Assembly: GCA_015231755.1 (NCBI GenBank)
Contig: JADGAZ010000001.1
Location: forward strand, 124,001 to 188,000
Direction: 5' to 3'
From: Magnetococcales bacterium
GTDB lineage: Bacteria; Pseudomonadota; Magnetococcia; Magnetococcales; Magnetaquicoccaceae
DNA: 64,000 nucleotides
Shown here: positions 15,433-24,380 of the stretch, one piece after another
Position numbering within the stretch: position 1 is the first letter of the stretch
Layout of the letters: every line of letters begins with the position of its first letter
Notes under the pieces: model-generated
Seen by the model: the letters and a program-made list of their open reading frames with translations, nothing else
The model's database searches: none
What the model was told of the DNA's origin: nothing
Position numbers and translations under genes: made by a program

Positions 15433-18204
15433 ATGAATCAACACATCGCCGTGCCATCCGTTCGTTTGCCCGTTCGTCAGCGTCTCTCTTACCGTCAGGC
15501 CCGGACAGCCGTACTCGTCGGATTGTGTGTGGGACTCTTGCTCGGCCTGGGGCAGGTGGCGGTGGATCTGTTCAAGGAACGGCAACGTATCCGCGCCAAC
15601 ATTGCCCAGATGATGGAGATCATCCGTGATTCGGCGGCCCAGGCCACCCATCATCAGGATTCGGTGCAGGCAGAAAAAGTGCTGGCGGGTCTGTTTCATT
15701 GCCAGGGGGTCCATCAGGCCCATTTGCACACCTCCGGTGGGCTGTCGTTTTTGCAGAAAATTCGTCCCCGTCCCATGACCGGTCTGTTGCGTTGGATGGC
15801 TTCCGGATTGTTGGATGAGGATTTCACCGTCACCTTACCTTTGATCTTCAATGACCAGCCAGCCGGCGATCTGACCATTGGCGTGGACGCCTCCGCGAGT
15901 GCCCGGGATTTTTTGATGCGTGCGGGCTTTACGTTGTTGGGAAGCCTGATTCAGGCCATTTTGCTGGCCACAATCCTGACCTTCATTTTTCACCGTCTGC
16001 TCACCGGCCCCATTTTGAGCCTCGGACGCCAGTTGGCCAGCGTGGATCCCGCCCAACCTGCCCGTCAGCCCATCACCGTGCCTCCCGGACACGCGGGGGA
16101 TGAACTGGGTCTGCTGGCTGCGTTCATCAATCAGGCTTTGGCCCTGTTTGACAATGCCTTGCAGGTTCACAAGGAGACCGATCGGCTGCTGAAACGGACC
16201 CAGTTCAGCGTCGATCAGGCCGCCGACATGATCTGCTGGGTGGAACCCAATGGCCGGTTCATCTATGTCAACGAGGCGATGTGCAAAGCCATGGAGTATT
16301 CCCGAGCCGAACTGCTCGCCATGAACATTGCCCAGATTCACGACGACTGGTCGGCGGCACAATGGGATGAACACCGACGGGACCTGGAAATGGCCCGCAT
16401 CCGCTGCATGGAAACCGTGGTGCGTACCAAGAGTGGCGTCATTCTCCATCTGGAGGTGCAAACCACTCTGCTGGAGATGGAAGGCCATCAGATTCATTGC
16501 AATTTCGCTCGGGATATACGTCCCCGCAAACAGGCGGAACGGGTGATCCGTCGGGCCAATCGTACCCTGTTGACCTTGAGCCATGGCAACGAAACCATGA
16601 TCAAGGCCACCTCGGAACAAGAACTCCTGAAACGGATCTGTCGTTTGATCGTGGAGGAGGGGGGCTATCGCATGGCCTGGGTGGGATTCGCCACCGCCGA
16701 CGGTCGGATTCTGCCCGCGGCCCAGTACGGTTTCGACGATGGTTATCTGGACAACCTGGACATCTCCTGGGACGACGCGGAAAAAGGACGGGGTCCCACC
16801 GGTACGGCGTTTCGGACCGGCAAACCGATTCTGGCCCGGGAGATCCGGTCGGATCCCAATTTCGCTCCCTGGCGTCAGGAGGCCACACGGCGGGGTTACG
16901 TCTCCTCTTTGGCCTTGCCTTTGCCTGTGGATGATCTGTTGCCCCTGGGAACCCTCAACATCTACAGCAGTGCGTCGGACGCCTTCGATCCCGAGGAGAT
17001 CCAACTGCTGGAAAATCTCGCCAACAATCTGGCGTTCGGCATTCTCAAGTTTCGCGAGGCGGAGGAGCGGCGTCGGGCGCAACGGGCCATGCAAATCTCC
17101 GAAGAGAAACTGCTGACCCTGTTTCACCACTCCCCGGACTGCCTCATGACCCTGGATCGGGAAGGATCGGTCCAGTTCACCAACCGGACCGGCTCCCAAC
17201 ATCCCCTCGACTTTTTCCCCCGGGTGCGACTGCCTTATCTGCGGGAACGGATCGCCGAGGTGTTTCAGACCGGTCAGGCGGTGGAGTTTCCCTTCACGGA
17301 CAGCGAATCCGCTTGGTGGGAGGCCCGGTTGGCCCCGATTTTCCACGACGGCAAGGTCTCCGAGGTGTTGGCCGTCTGTCAGGATGTCACCGAAAAACAT
17401 ACCCTTCAGGCCCAGAATCTGCGCAATGCCCGTCTGGCCTCCCTGGGGGTGCTGTCCGCCAGTGTGGCCCACGAGATCAACAATCCCAACAATGCCATCC
17501 AGTTCAATGTGCCGATTCTCTCGGCGCTCTGGGAGGACGCCCGTCCCATTCTGCTCCATGCCCACGAGGCGTCCGGGGCGTTTTATCTGGGTGGCATGCC
17601 GTGCGACGAGGCCATGGAGGTGGTCCCGCGTCTGCTCGACGGCATCCGCATGAGTTCCCAACGCATCCAGGCCATCATCGCCGGACTCAAACACATGGCC
17701 CGTCACGACAAAGGCATCCTGACCCAGAAAATCAATATACAGGATCCACTGCGTTCCGCCCTCATGATCCTGCAAAACCAGATCCGGGAAGCCACCGATC
17801 ATTGCCACTTCAATCCGGCGCCGGCGCCTCTCATGGTGCGGGGCAATGCCCAGCAGTTGGAACAGGCCTTTATCAATATTTTGCAAAATGCCTTGCACGC
17901 CCTGGAAAACCGGTGCCAGCGGGTGGATATCTCCGTGATCCCGGAACCCGATCAGACCCATCTCAAAGTGATGTTCCACGATCAAGGCTGCGGCATCGCC
18001 CCGGAACATCTGAACAAATTGACCGATCCATTCTTTTCCACCAAGACCGAGGCCGGGGGTATGGGTCTGGGTTTGTCCATCACCAAAACCATCATCGAAA
18101 ACCATGCGGGCGTTTTGTCTTTCGAGTCCGAACTGGATCGGGGCACCACCGTGACCGTGCGTCTGCCCCTCGATGTCGAATCCTTGCGCGGAGATCCAAC
18201 ATGA
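15433..18204 (+). CDS. Membrane histidine kinase with PAS, GAF and PAS domains
   Basis: A 923-residue sensor kinase. Two membrane helices (about residues 26-46 and 164-187) enclose a periplasmic region, followed by a HAMP-like linker, PAS (about 255-370), GAF (about 385-545), a second PAS-like domain (about 555-660), and a dimerisation/phosphoacceptor domain with His680 in VAHEINNPNNAI. The ATPase domain has the N box (FINILQNALHAL), HDQGCGI and GMGLGLSITKTII. The HEINNPNN box is typical of NtrB-like kinases that pair with sigma-54 activators. Its stop overlaps the start of such a regulator as ATGA, so the two form a coupled two-component system. The input signal is unknown. Confidence 0.93.
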   Translation: MNQHIAVPSVRLPVRQRLSYRQARTAVLVGLCVGLLLGLGQVAVDLFKERQRIRANIAQMMEIIRDSAAQATHHQDSVQAEKVLAGLFHCQGVHQAHLHTSGGLSFLQKIRPRPMTGLLRWMASGLLDEDFTVTLPLIFNDQPAGDLTIGVDASASARDFLMRAGFTLLGSLIQAILLATILTFIFHRLLTGPILSLGRQLASVDPAQPARQPITVPPGHAGDELGLLAAFINQALALFDNALQVHKETDRLLKRTQFSVDQAADMICWVEPNGRFIYVNEAMCKAMEYSRAELLAMNIAQIHDDWSAAQWDEHRRDLEMARIRCMETVVRTKSGVILHLEVQTTLLEMEGHQIHCNFARDIRPRKQAERVIRRANRTLLTLSHGNETMIKATSEQELLKRICRLIVEEGGYRMAWVGFATADGRILPAAQYGFDDGYLDNLDISWDDAEKGRGPTGTAFRTGKPILAREIRSDPNFAPWRQEATRRGYVSSLALPLPVDDLLPLGTLNIYSSASDAFDPEEIQLLENLANNLAFGILKFREAEERRRAQRAMQISEEKLLTLFHHSPDCLMTLDREGSVQFTNRTGSQHPLDFFPRVRLPYLRERIAEVFQTGQAVEFPFTDSESAWWEARLAPIFHDGKVSEVLAVCQDVTEKHTLQAQNLRNARLASLGVLSASVAHEINNPNNAIQFNVPILSALWEDARPILLHAHEASGAFYLGGMPCDEAMEVVPRLLDGIRMSSQRIQAIIAGLKHMARHDKGILTQKINIQDPLRSALMILQNQIREATDHCHFNPAPAPLMVRGNAQQLEQAFINILQNALHALENRCQRVDISVIPEPDQTHLKVMFHDQGCGIAPEHLNKLTDPFFSTKTEAGGMGLGLSITKTIIENHAGVLSFESELDRGTTVTVRLPLDVESLRGDPT

Positions 18205-19649
18205 CCGAGCCGATCAAAAAAAGTCTCCCCATTGTGCTGGTGGATGACGAGGAGGCTGTGCTGTTCAGCTCGAAGATCCTCCTGAGGACCGCCGATGTCT
18301 CTCCGGTGGTCACCATGACCGATGGACGCACCCTGATGGCGTTTCTGGAGGAGAATGGCGCGGCGGTGGTGGTATTGGATCTGGTGATGCCCTTCACGCC
18401 GGGCACCGAGTTGCTGCCCCGGATCAAGGAGCGGTTTCCGGAGATCCCGGTGATTGTCATGTCCGCCAACCAGGAGGTCAACATCGCGGTCCAGTGCATG
18501 AAGGATGGCGCTTTCGACTATCTGGTCAAACCCACGGAAAACAGCCGGTTCATCTCCTGCGTCAAGCGGGCCATGGAGGTGCGCTCGTTGCGTCGGGAGT
18601 TGGGCACCCTCAAGCAGTATCTCCTCGAAGACTCCTTGCAACACGCGGAAGCCTTTTCCGCCATCATCACCCACAGCCGCAAGATGCGGGCGGTGTTTCA
18701 GTATGTCGAGGCCATTGCCCCGTCCTCCGAGCCGGTTTTGATCATCGGCGAGACCGGCGTGGGCAAGGAGTTGCTGGCCCAGGCGATCCATCAGGTGAGC
18801 CATCGCAGTGGGCCGCTGGTGGCCCTGAATGTGGCGGGATTGGATGACAACATGTTTTCCGATACCCTGTTCGGCCATCGCAAGGGGGCCTTCACCGGCG
18901 CCAACGACAACCGGGAGGGCATGATCGCCGCCGCCGCCGGAGGGTCCCTGTTTCTGGACGAGATCGGGGATCTCAAGGAGTCGTCCCAGGTCAAGTTGTT
19001 GCGTCTGTTGCAGGAGCGCAAGTACTACCCCCTCGGCTCCGACGGCTACATGAAAACCGATGCCCGCATCATTTGCGCCACCAACCGGGATCTGAAATTC
19101 ATGATGGTCGAAAAGACCTTCCGTTCCGATCTGTATTTTCGGCTCTCCTCCCACCAGGTGCGCATTCCACCCCTCAAGGAGCGCAAGGAGGATCTGCCCC
19201 TCTTGACCACCCACTTCATCGAAGAGGCGGCCCAGGCCATGGGCAAGTCCCCCCCGATTCCGCCACCGGAACTGTTTCATCTGCTCAACACTTACGACTT
19301 TCCGGGCAATGTGCGGGAGTTGCGTGCGATCGTCTTCGACGCCGTGGCCCGCCATCACTCCGGAGTGCTCTCTTTGGAGCGGTTCCGGGAGAGCGTCTTG
19401 AGCAATGGCGCTTCCGAAGACACCCTGTCCGTGGATTTGCTGGAAAATCCTTTCAAGCGCTTGAGCGGCAAGCTGCCCACCTTGCGGGAGGCGGAAATCC
19501 TGTTGCTGGAAGAGGCGTTGGAACGGGCCCAGGGCAACAAGAGTCTGGCGGCGACCTTGTTGGGAGTCTCCCGTCAGACCCTCAATTACCGTTTGCAGCA
19601 GTTGAAGAAAAGCGCCTCTTCCCCCCCTGGATTAAACGGGACCCCCTAA
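18201..19649 (+). CDS. NtrC-family sigma-54-dependent response regulator
   Basis: A 482-residue regulator. The receiver domain has DDEEA, phosphoacceptor Asp60 (VVVLDLVMP) and a VKPTEN lysine. The AAA+ domain has Walker A GETGVGKE, the sigma-54-contacting GAFTGA loop, Walker B LFLDEIGD and an arginine-finger region with FRSDLYFRL. A Fis-type helix-turn-helix ends the protein (LAATLLGVSRQTLNYRL). When phosphorylated by the upstream kinase it should hydrolyse ATP to open sigma-54 promoters. Two sigma-54-like elements occur at 10552 and 11010, but there is no evidence they are its targets. Confidence 0.95.
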   Translation: MTEPIKKSLPIVLVDDEEAVLFSSKILLRTADVSPVVTMTDGRTLMAFLEENGAAVVVLDLVMPFTPGTELLPRIKERFPEIPVIVMSANQEVNIAVQCMKDGAFDYLVKPTENSRFISCVKRAMEVRSLRRELGTLKQYLLEDSLQHAEAFSAIITHSRKMRAVFQYVEAIAPSSEPVLIIGETGVGKELLAQAIHQVSHRSGPLVALNVAGLDDNMFSDTLFGHRKGAFTGANDNREGMIAAAAGGSLFLDEIGDLKESSQVKLLRLLQERKYYPLGSDGYMKTDARIICATNRDLKFMMVEKTFRSDLYFRLSSHQVRIPPLKERKEDLPLLTTHFIEEAAQAMGKSPPIPPPELFHLLNTYDFPGNVRELRAIVFDAVARHHSGVLSLERFRESVLSNGASEDTLSVDLLENPFKRLSGKLPTLREAEILLLEEALERAQGNKSLAATLLGVSRQTLNYRLQQLKKSASSPPGLNGTP

Positions 19650-19795
19650 CCTTGGTGATAGGTGATTTTTTTTCGCCCGGCCCCGGGATGTAAAAAAAAT
19701 CTCCACCCCCTTTTATTAGGTTGATAAATATCCACTTCGCTTTATTGCGCTGCGGCATTGTTCCGGATTCACCTGATTCGACGTTTAAAATTTTG

Positions 19796-19833
19796 CACCT
19801 CCTTGCATTGCGGTATGCGGGAGGTGTCTTTTT
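19796..19833 (+). terminator. Rho-independent terminator-like hairpin
   Basis: CACCTCC at 19796-19802 pairs with GGAGGTG at 19820-19826, followed by TCTTTTT. It lies about 150 bases after the response-regulator gene and would isolate the downstream array from read-through. The 17-base loop is long. Confidence 0.5.
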
Positions 19834-19872
19834 ATGTATTTGATTTTGAAATATTTTTTGTTAATTTCAGAG

Positions 19873-19898
19873 TTGGCGCGCATCTTGATATATATAAA
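19873..19898 (+). promoter_or_regulatory. Candidate promoter for the hairpin array
   Basis: TTGGCG at 19873-19878 and a run of overlapping TATATA/TATAAA hexamers at 19889-19898 resemble a -35/-10 pair, though the best -10 registers give 14-16 base spacing. It is the only promoter-like sequence between the upstream terminator and the array. Confidence 0.3.
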
Positions 19899-19981
19899 AC
19901 GAACACGGACGAGAGCACGAGATACGGATGTCAGGTGATGTGAGTCGTGCAACATCAAAGTTGTGGTCGTTTGGTAGTACT

Positions 19982-20049
19982 GGTCATGTTGTCACATGAC
20001 CGGATCAAGGGTTGGATACCCTCCCCCCCATCCAACCCTTGATTTTTTA
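19982..20049 (+). repeat. Hairpin module 1
   Basis: First hairpin: GGTCATGT-TGTC-ACATGACC (19982-20001), a perfect 8 bp stem. Second hairpin: ATCAAGGGTTGGAT (20004-20017) pairs perfectly with ATCCAACCCTTGAT (20030-20043). The loop is ACCCTCCCCCCC and a T6 tract follows. Confidence 0.7.
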
Positions 20050-20070
20050 TCTTTCAGTGATTTTCGAGAC

Positions 20071-20135
20071 GGGACGCTTGCGTCCCTGACCAAGGGTCCG
20101 GCCTCCCCCCCCCTCAAGCCGACCCTTGGTTCTTT
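20071..20135 (+). repeat. Hairpin module 2
   Basis: First hairpin: GGGACGC-TT-GCGTCCC (20071-20086). Second hairpin: 20089-20102 pairs with 20118-20130 apart from one bulged C. The loop is about 15 bases, CT, nine C, TCAA. TCTTT follows. Confidence 0.7.
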
Positions 20136-20143
20136 ATCATAGC

Positions 20144-20227
20144 CGGGACAGGGATGTGGATCAAACCACGTCTCCCGCCAGGGGTCCGACCTCCCCCCCC
20201 CTCAAGTCGGACCCCTGGTCATTTTTT
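20144..20227 (+). repeat. Hairpin module 3
   Basis: First hairpin: CGGGA/TCCCG with an inner GTGG/CCAC stem (20144-20177). Second hairpin: CCAGGGGTCCGAC (20178-20190) pairs perfectly with 20206-20218. The C-rich loop is the same as in module 2, and a T6 tract ends at 20227. Confidence 0.7.
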
Positions 20228-20249
20228 GATTGGGTTTCTTCGCTCAACC

Positions 20250-20330
20250 GAGATGGGACGTAGGCTTTGCCGCGTCTCAGGCCAAGGGCTCGACACCACC
20301 CTCCCCCGGACGTCGGCCCTTGGTCTTGAA
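20250..20330 (+). repeat. Hairpin module 4
   Basis: First hairpin: an imperfect GAGA/TCTC-based stem (20250-20278). Second hairpin: 20282-20294 pairs with GTCGGCCCTTGG (20312-20323) apart from one bulged T. The 17-base loop contains CTCCCCC. The T-tract is weak. The module ends a few bases before the stop of the opposing rnhB. Confidence 0.6.
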
Positions 20331-20336
20331 TTCTTC

Positions 20337-20948
20337 TCAATTTCCGTGGATCAGTCGTGCGACAGGCGCGTAGCTTTTGCGGTGGATGGGCGTGACGCCC
20401 AGGGTTTCCATGGCCCGGAGATGTTCGGCTGTGGGATATCCGGCGTTGCGTTCCCAGCCGTAACCGGGATGGCGGATGGCCCATTGGGCCATGAGGGCAT
20501 CCCGATGGGTTTTGGCGAGGATCGAGGCGGCGGCGATGGAGGCGGAGAGTTGATCCCCTTTGATCACGGCTTTGGCGGGACACGGGAGCGCGTCGGGCAG
20601 ATCCCGTCCGTCGATGAGGATGAAATCGGGTCGGATCCATTCGGTCCGGGGGGCGGATGGGGAAGAAGCCTGCCGGGTGGCGCGTAGCGCCGTGATGGCC
20701 CGGGACATGGCCAGCAGGGTCGCCTGTCGTATGTTGATGCGGTCGATTTCGTCGGGATCGGCCAAGGCGATGCCGGTGGCCAGGGCGTCACGCTGAATGC
20801 TTGAGGCCAGGGAGGCCCGTTGGGACGGGGAGAGACGCTTGGAGTCGTCCAGCCCGATGAGAGAGGCGGGCAGGGAGTCCCCCGGAGGCAAAATCACCGC
20901 GGCAGCCACCACAGGTCCGCACAACGGACCGCGACCGACTTCGTCCAC
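20337..20948 (-). CDS. rnhB: Ribonuclease HII
   Basis: RNase HII cleaves RNA in RNA-DNA hybrids and at single ribonucleotides. The protein shows DEVGRGPLCGPVVAAAV with catalytic Asp and Glu, LDDSKRLSPSQR, and DALMAQWAIRHPGYGW. The GTG at 20948 encodes the Val of GVDEVGRG and would remove the first beta strand, so the real start is probably upstream. The frame is open without a stop into the end of rplS, where a CTG at 20993 (giving LEKEQIAAGFSTICG) is one candidate; no ATG, GTG or TTG fits. It is the last gene of the rpsP operon, next to the hairpin array. Confidence 0.9.
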   Translation of the reverse strand: MDEVGRGPLCGPVVAAAVILPPGDSLPASLIGLDDSKRLSPSQRASLASSIQRDALATGIALADPDEIDRINIRQATLLAMSRAITALRATRQASSPSAPRTEWIRPDFILIDGRDLPDALPCPAKAVIKGDQLSASIAAASILAKTHRDALMAQWAIRHPGYGWERNAGYPTAEHLRAMETLGVTPIHRKSYAPVARLIHGN

Positions 20949-21028
20949 GCCACAGATGGTGGAGAAACCGGCCGCGATCTGTTCTTTTTCCAGGGTGAGG
21001 CCGGGAAGGCTTCCGGCGCGGGATCTGG

Positions 21029-21376
21029 CTACCAGTCCCGTTTCTCCCGGATACGTGCGCCCTTGCCGGTACGATCACGGAGATAATAGAGCTTGGCGCG
21101 GCGCACATCACCTTTGCGCAGCACTTCGATCTTTTCCAGTTTGGGGGAGTAGAGCGGGAAGAGACGCTCGACGCCTTCGCCGAAGGAGACTTTGCGCACC
21201 GTGAAGGTGGAACGATTGCCGGCGTTGCGGCAGGCGATGCATACCCCTTCAAACATCTGGATGCGTTCCCGGGTGCCTTCGATGACCCGAACATGGACCC
21301 GCAGGGTATCCCCGGCCCCGAACTTGGGGGGCTCGGACTTGATCTGAGACTGTTCAAACAACTGTAATTCGTTCAT
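21029..21376 (-). CDS. rplS: 50S ribosomal protein L19
   Basis: A 115-residue L19 with the conserved [23 protein letters not shown] and [20 protein letters not shown] motifs. L19 lies at the 30S-50S interface. Its ATG overlaps the trmD stop by four bases. This is the usual rpsP-rimM-trmD-rplS order. Confidence 0.98.
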   Translation of the reverse strand: MNELQLFEQSQIKSEPPKFGAGDTLRVHVRVIEGTRERIQMFEGVCIACRNAGNRSTFTVRKVSFGEGVERLFPLYSPKLEKIEVLRKGDVRRAKLYYLRDRTGKGARIREKRDW

Positions 21377-22194
21377 AATTCCTTTTTCCCATCAAGCGAT
21401 TCCAAGAAATCCCCGTTCGTGCGGGGGTCCCCGTTGTGTTCCATGGCCTCCAGATCCTTGGCCAACTCTTCGATCACCCGGCGTTCCTGACGACTCCAGG
21501 AGATGCGTTGCAAAAGCTCCGGGCGTCGGATCAGGGTGCGCAGCATGGATTGGCGTCGCCGCCATGCTGCCACGGCCCCGTGATTGCCCGAAAGCAGCGT
21601 GGCCGGAACCGGTTGTGCTTCACTGCCACGAAGCGGTTGCCAGATTGCGGGTCTTGTGTAGTGGGGGTGATCGAACAACCCCTCGCCGAAGGACTCCGCA
21701 ATCGCGCTTTCGTCGTCTCCCAGTACGCCGGGGAGCAGTCGGGCCACGGCATCCACCATGACCATGGCGGGCAGTTCCCCGCCGGTGAGTACGAAGTCTC
21801 CCAAAGAGAGTTCCTCGTCCGCACCGTGTTGCACCCACCGTTCATCCACCCCTTCGTAATGACCACACACCAAAATCAGGTGGGGCAGTGTGGCCAAGCG
21901 ACGGGCATCCTCCTGGGAGAAGGTTTTGCCCTGGGGTGACAGCCAGATCACCCGACCCGGTTGTTGGTTTCGGACCTGTTCCACGGCCCGGTCCAGCACA
22001 TCGGGTTTCAAGACCATGCCCGGACCGCCGCCAAAGGGGGCGTCATCCACCCGTTGATGTTTGTCCAGAGCGAAATCCCGGAGTTGCACCAATCGCGATT
22101 CGATCACTCCCCGTTTGATCGCCCGTCCCAGGATGGAACACTCCAGGATGGGGGAAAACATTTCGGGGAATAGGGTCAGAATCGAAAAGCGCAT
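21373..22194 (-). CDS. trmD: tRNA (guanine-N1)-methyltransferase TrmD
   Basis: A 273-residue SPOUT-class enzyme that methylates G37 of tRNAs and prevents frameshifting. Trefoil-knot motifs are present: [13 protein letters not shown] and [14 protein letters not shown]. The protein begins [13 protein letters not shown] and ends in a helical C-terminal domain that is slightly longer than average. It lies 42 bases after rimM and overlaps rplS. Confidence 0.97.
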   Translation of the reverse strand: MRFSILTLFPEMFSPILECSILGRAIKRGVIESRLVQLRDFALDKHQRVDDAPFGGGPGMVLKPDVLDRAVEQVRNQQPGRVIWLSPQGKTFSQEDARRLATLPHLILVCGHYEGVDERWVQHGADEELSLGDFVLTGGELPAMVMVDAVARLLPGVLGDDESAIAESFGEGLFDHPHYTRPAIWQPLRGSEAQPVPATLLSGNHGAVAAWRRRQSMLRTLIRRPELLQRISWSRQERRVIEELAKDLEAMEHNGDPRTNGDFLESLDGKKEL

Positions 22195-22235
22195 ACGTGT
22201 GTTGATTCCTCGTTATGCCCGCCGGGTGTGTTCGG

Positions 22236-22838
22236 TTACAAACCGGGCATCAGTCGGACCAGGATTGTTTTTTCCGGCTCGTTCACCCGCAGGATGGTAT
22301 CCTGGATGAAAGGGAGCAGGCGATCTTCTCCGGAGGGTTCCCGTACCACCAGCACATCGTTGGATCCTGTGGCCATCAGGCTGTCCACCACCCCCATCTC
22401 CCAGGTCGTATCCGGAGGCGCGTTTTCCGGGGAAACCGTTTCGTCCGGAGCGACCAGGACACGCATACCGATCAGGCGGAACCAGTAGTGACGATTGGCC
22501 CCCAGGTTCGGCAGGGATGATTCGGGCAGCCACACCTTCAAACCGGCCAACCCCTGGATCTGTTCCCGATTTTCGAGTCCCTGGAGACGCACCAGAAGTT
22601 CATCCCCATGGCGACGACCGGACAGGAGAGTGACTTCGTGTTGCGGCGGGCTGTGTGATCCCAGCCACCACAGAGGTTGCCGGGTCAGCCAATCCCCATC
22701 CATGTCCGCTTCCGGGCCAGGGTCCGGAAGGATGCGGGCGATGGGATGAGATACAGGCACGACCCGAATCTCGCCGCGCACGCCGAACGCCCCCTTGAGG
22801 CGTCCGAGGACCACCCAGGGGGTGGCCTCGTTGGACAT
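22236..22838 (-). CDS. rimM: 16S rRNA processing protein RimM
   Basis: A 200-residue RimM with an N-terminal RimM beta barrel (VVLGRLKGAFGVRGEIRVVP) and a C-terminal PRC barrel (MGVVDSLMATGSNDVLVV). It binds S19 and helps mature the 30S head. It starts one base after the rpsP stop, so translation is tightly coupled. Confidence 0.95.
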   Translation of the reverse strand: MSNEATPWVVLGRLKGAFGVRGEIRVVPVSHPIARILPDPGPEADMDGDWLTRQPLWWLGSHSPPQHEVTLLSGRRHGDELLVRLQGLENREQIQGLAGLKVWLPESSLPNLGANRHYWFRLIGMRVLVAPDETVSPENAPPDTTWEMGVVDSLMATGSNDVLVVREPSGEDRLLPFIQDTILRVNEPEKTILVRLMPGL

Positions 22839-22839
22839 G

Positions 22840-23088
22840 TCAGGCCGTGGCCTCTTGGACCTGTTTGATCAAACGGCCCACCGTGTCGGAGGGAAGGGCG
22901 CCGACGCCGATCCAGTGGTTGATCCGTTCCATGTTCAGAGAAACCCGGTCGGTCTCCTTGAGCGGATTGAAAACACCCAGTTTTTCCAGGAAACGTCCAT
23001 CCCGGGGCATCCGGGAGTCGGCCGCGACCACTGCGTAGAAGGGCCGTTTTTTGGATCCTCTGCGTTGCATGCGAATACGTACCGCCAT
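22840..23088 (-). CDS. rpsP: 30S ribosomal protein S16
   Basis: An 82-residue S16 starting [26 protein letters not shown], with [13 protein letters not shown] and a C-terminal [12 protein letters not shown]. It is the first gene of the rpsP-rimM-trmD-rplS-rnhB operon and follows a strong promoter about 90 bases upstream. Confidence 0.98.
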   Translation of the reverse strand: MAVRIRMQRRGSKKRPFYAVVAADSRMPRDGRFLEKLGVFNPLKETDRVSLNMERINHWIGVGALPSDTVGRLIKQVQEATA

Positions 23089-23173
23089 GGATTGTGCCTC
23101 TTTTGGTCTTTATTGAAAGTGAGTCAGTGTAACCGTTGCCTCATGGAGGGGCATCCGGAACGAAAAACAACAT

Positions 23174-23201
23174 ATTCTATGCAATTCGCACGAATAGTCA
23201 A
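23174..23201 (-). promoter_or_regulatory. Sigma-70-type promoter of the rpsP operon
   Basis: On the minus strand TTGACT (23196-23201) and TAGAAT (23174-23179) are 16 bases apart, each one or two mismatches from consensus. The transcript would start about 80 bases before rpsP. Confidence 0.7.
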
Positions 23202-23282
23202 GCGATTGCTACGCCACGTCGCAAGAAATCCCTGCCGTGTCATCTCCCATCCGGGGTGGTTGCCTTTTTGGAAGGGGGCACT

Positions 23283-24359
23283 TTACCCGGAACTCTCCTC
23301 GGGCGCAAGTTGCGCGAGGGGGGAATTCACCAGATCCGCGTCTCCCGCCAGTTGACCGCAGGCCGCCCCCACATCGCCGCCTCGGCTGTCGCGGATGATG
23401 GTGACCAGTCCGGCATTGGCCACGATCTCTTGGAAGCGCAGCATGGTCTCTTGAGACGACGGGGCGTAGGGGGCGCCGGGCCAGGGGTTGAAAGCCAGCA
23501 GATTGACCTTGGAGGGGATCCCCTTGAGCCAAGCCACCAGTTCCCGGGCGTCTTGTTCCGAGTCGTTGACCCCGTCGAGCAGCACATACTCCCAGGTGAT
23601 GCGACCCCGACCCCGCAGCGGCCAGGCCAGTGCTGCCCGTTTCAGCGCCGCCAGATTGAACTTGCGGTTGATGGGCACCAGTTGATCCCGCACCGCGTCC
23701 CGCACGCTGTGGAGGGAGATGGCCAGATTGACGTTGAGATTCTTCCCCGCCTCTTCCATGCGGTTGACCACCCCGGAGGTGGAGAGGGTGAGCTTGCGAC
23801 AGCCGATGGCCAGGCCATTGCCATCCATGATGATGCTCACCGCCCGGGTGACCGCCTCCAGGTTGTACAGGGGTTCTCCCATGCCCATCAGCACCACGTT
23901 GGTCACCCGGATTCCCCGTGCCGCCAGGGTGCCGCGCACGAAGGTCACCTGTTCGACGATTTCGGCGGCGGTCAGGTTGCGCCGCATGGGCAGGGTGCCG
24001 GTGCGACAGAATGGGCAGGCCAGACTGCATCCGGCCTGGGAGGAGATGCAGACCGTGCCCCGGTTGGTCTCCGGGATGAACACCGTCTCCATGTTCACCC
24101 CGTCTGCGCAGGCCAAAACCCATTTTTCCGTGCCATCCGCCGAGACCCGGTGGGAGATGGCTGGGGGTCTCAGCGGCGCGATTGCGGCGGCCAGACGGGC
24201 GCGGAACGGTTTGGACAGATCGCTCATCTCCTCCACCGAGGAGGCGAGTTTCACGAACACCCAGGACCAGACCTGCTGTGCCCGATAGGGCTTTTCGCCC
24301 CATTGGACCATCAGGTCGGTCAACTCCCCGCGGGTGAGGCCGGTCAGACGCAGTGGCAT
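23283..24359 (-). CDS. rlmN: Dual-specificity RNA methyltransferase RlmN
   Basis: A radical SAM enzyme that makes C2-methyladenosine at A2503 of 23S rRNA and A37 of some tRNAs. It carries the cluster motif CSLACPFC, EKWVLACADGVNMETVFIPE near the start, VVLMGMGEPLYN, and a C-terminal segment in RDSRGGDVGAACGQLAGD with the conserved Cys. With the ATG at 24359 it has 358 residues. A TTG at 24371 would add four residues; neither start has a good ribosome-binding site. It follows ndk after 21 bases and is probably co-transcribed with it. Confidence 0.95.
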   Translation of the reverse strand: MPLRLTGLTRGELTDLMVQWGEKPYRAQQVWSWVFVKLASSVEEMSDLSKPFRARLAAAIAPLRPPAISHRVSADGTEKWVLACADGVNMETVFIPETNRGTVCISSQAGCSLACPFCRTGTLPMRRNLTAAEIVEQVTFVRGTLAARGIRVTNVVLMGMGEPLYNLEAVTRAVSIIMDGNGLAIGCRKLTLSTSGVVNRMEEAGKNLNVNLAISLHSVRDAVRDQLVPINRKFNLAALKRAALAWPLRGRGRITWEYVLLDGVNDSEQDARELVAWLKGIPSKVNLLAFNPWPGAPYAPSSQETMLRFQEIVANAGLVTIIRDSRGGDVGAACGQLAGDADLVNSPLAQLAPEESSG

Positions 24360-24380
24360 GGTGGTGGACAAGGCTTGATG

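Larger units (their letters stand above)
19650..19981. other. AT-rich intergenic stretch upstream of the hairpin array
   Basis: No gene is supported here. Low-GC sequence follows the NtrC-type gene and contains a terminator-like hairpin at 19796-19833 and a candidate promoter near 19873-19898. The short open frame at 19758-19943 has no family resemblance and no ribosome-binding site. Confidence 0.5.
19982..20330 (+). ncRNA. Tandem array of four two-hairpin modules with C-rich loops (candidate small RNA array)
   Basis: Four modules of about 85-100 bases follow one another. Each has a short first hairpin and then a 12-14 bp second hairpin whose loop is mostly C (CTCCCCC core). In modules 1-3 a T-rich tract follows. 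The second stems differ in sequence yet stay paired: CCAAGGG/CCCTTGG, CCAGGGG/CCCCTGG, GGGTC/GACCC and GGGC/GCCC are exchanged together, which is covariation expected of a conserved RNA fold. The T-tracts orient the transcript on the + strand. The C-rich loops are complementary to G-rich Shine-Dalgarno sequences. The layout resembles tandem anti-Shine-Dalgarno sRNAs such as the CcsR family of Rhodobacter, but this is an analogy. A multi-terminator or REP-like element is the alternative. Confidence 0.6.

Noticed and set aside
19758-19943. Short + frame of 61 codons upstream of the hairpin array
   Set aside because: It spans a terminator-like hairpin and a promoter-like run, has no ribosome-binding site and no recognisable sequence.
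19982-20330. Reading the hairpin array as a CRISPR array
   Set aside because: The repeats are imperfect palindromes with changing stems, there are no unique spacers of uniform length, and no cas gene is near.
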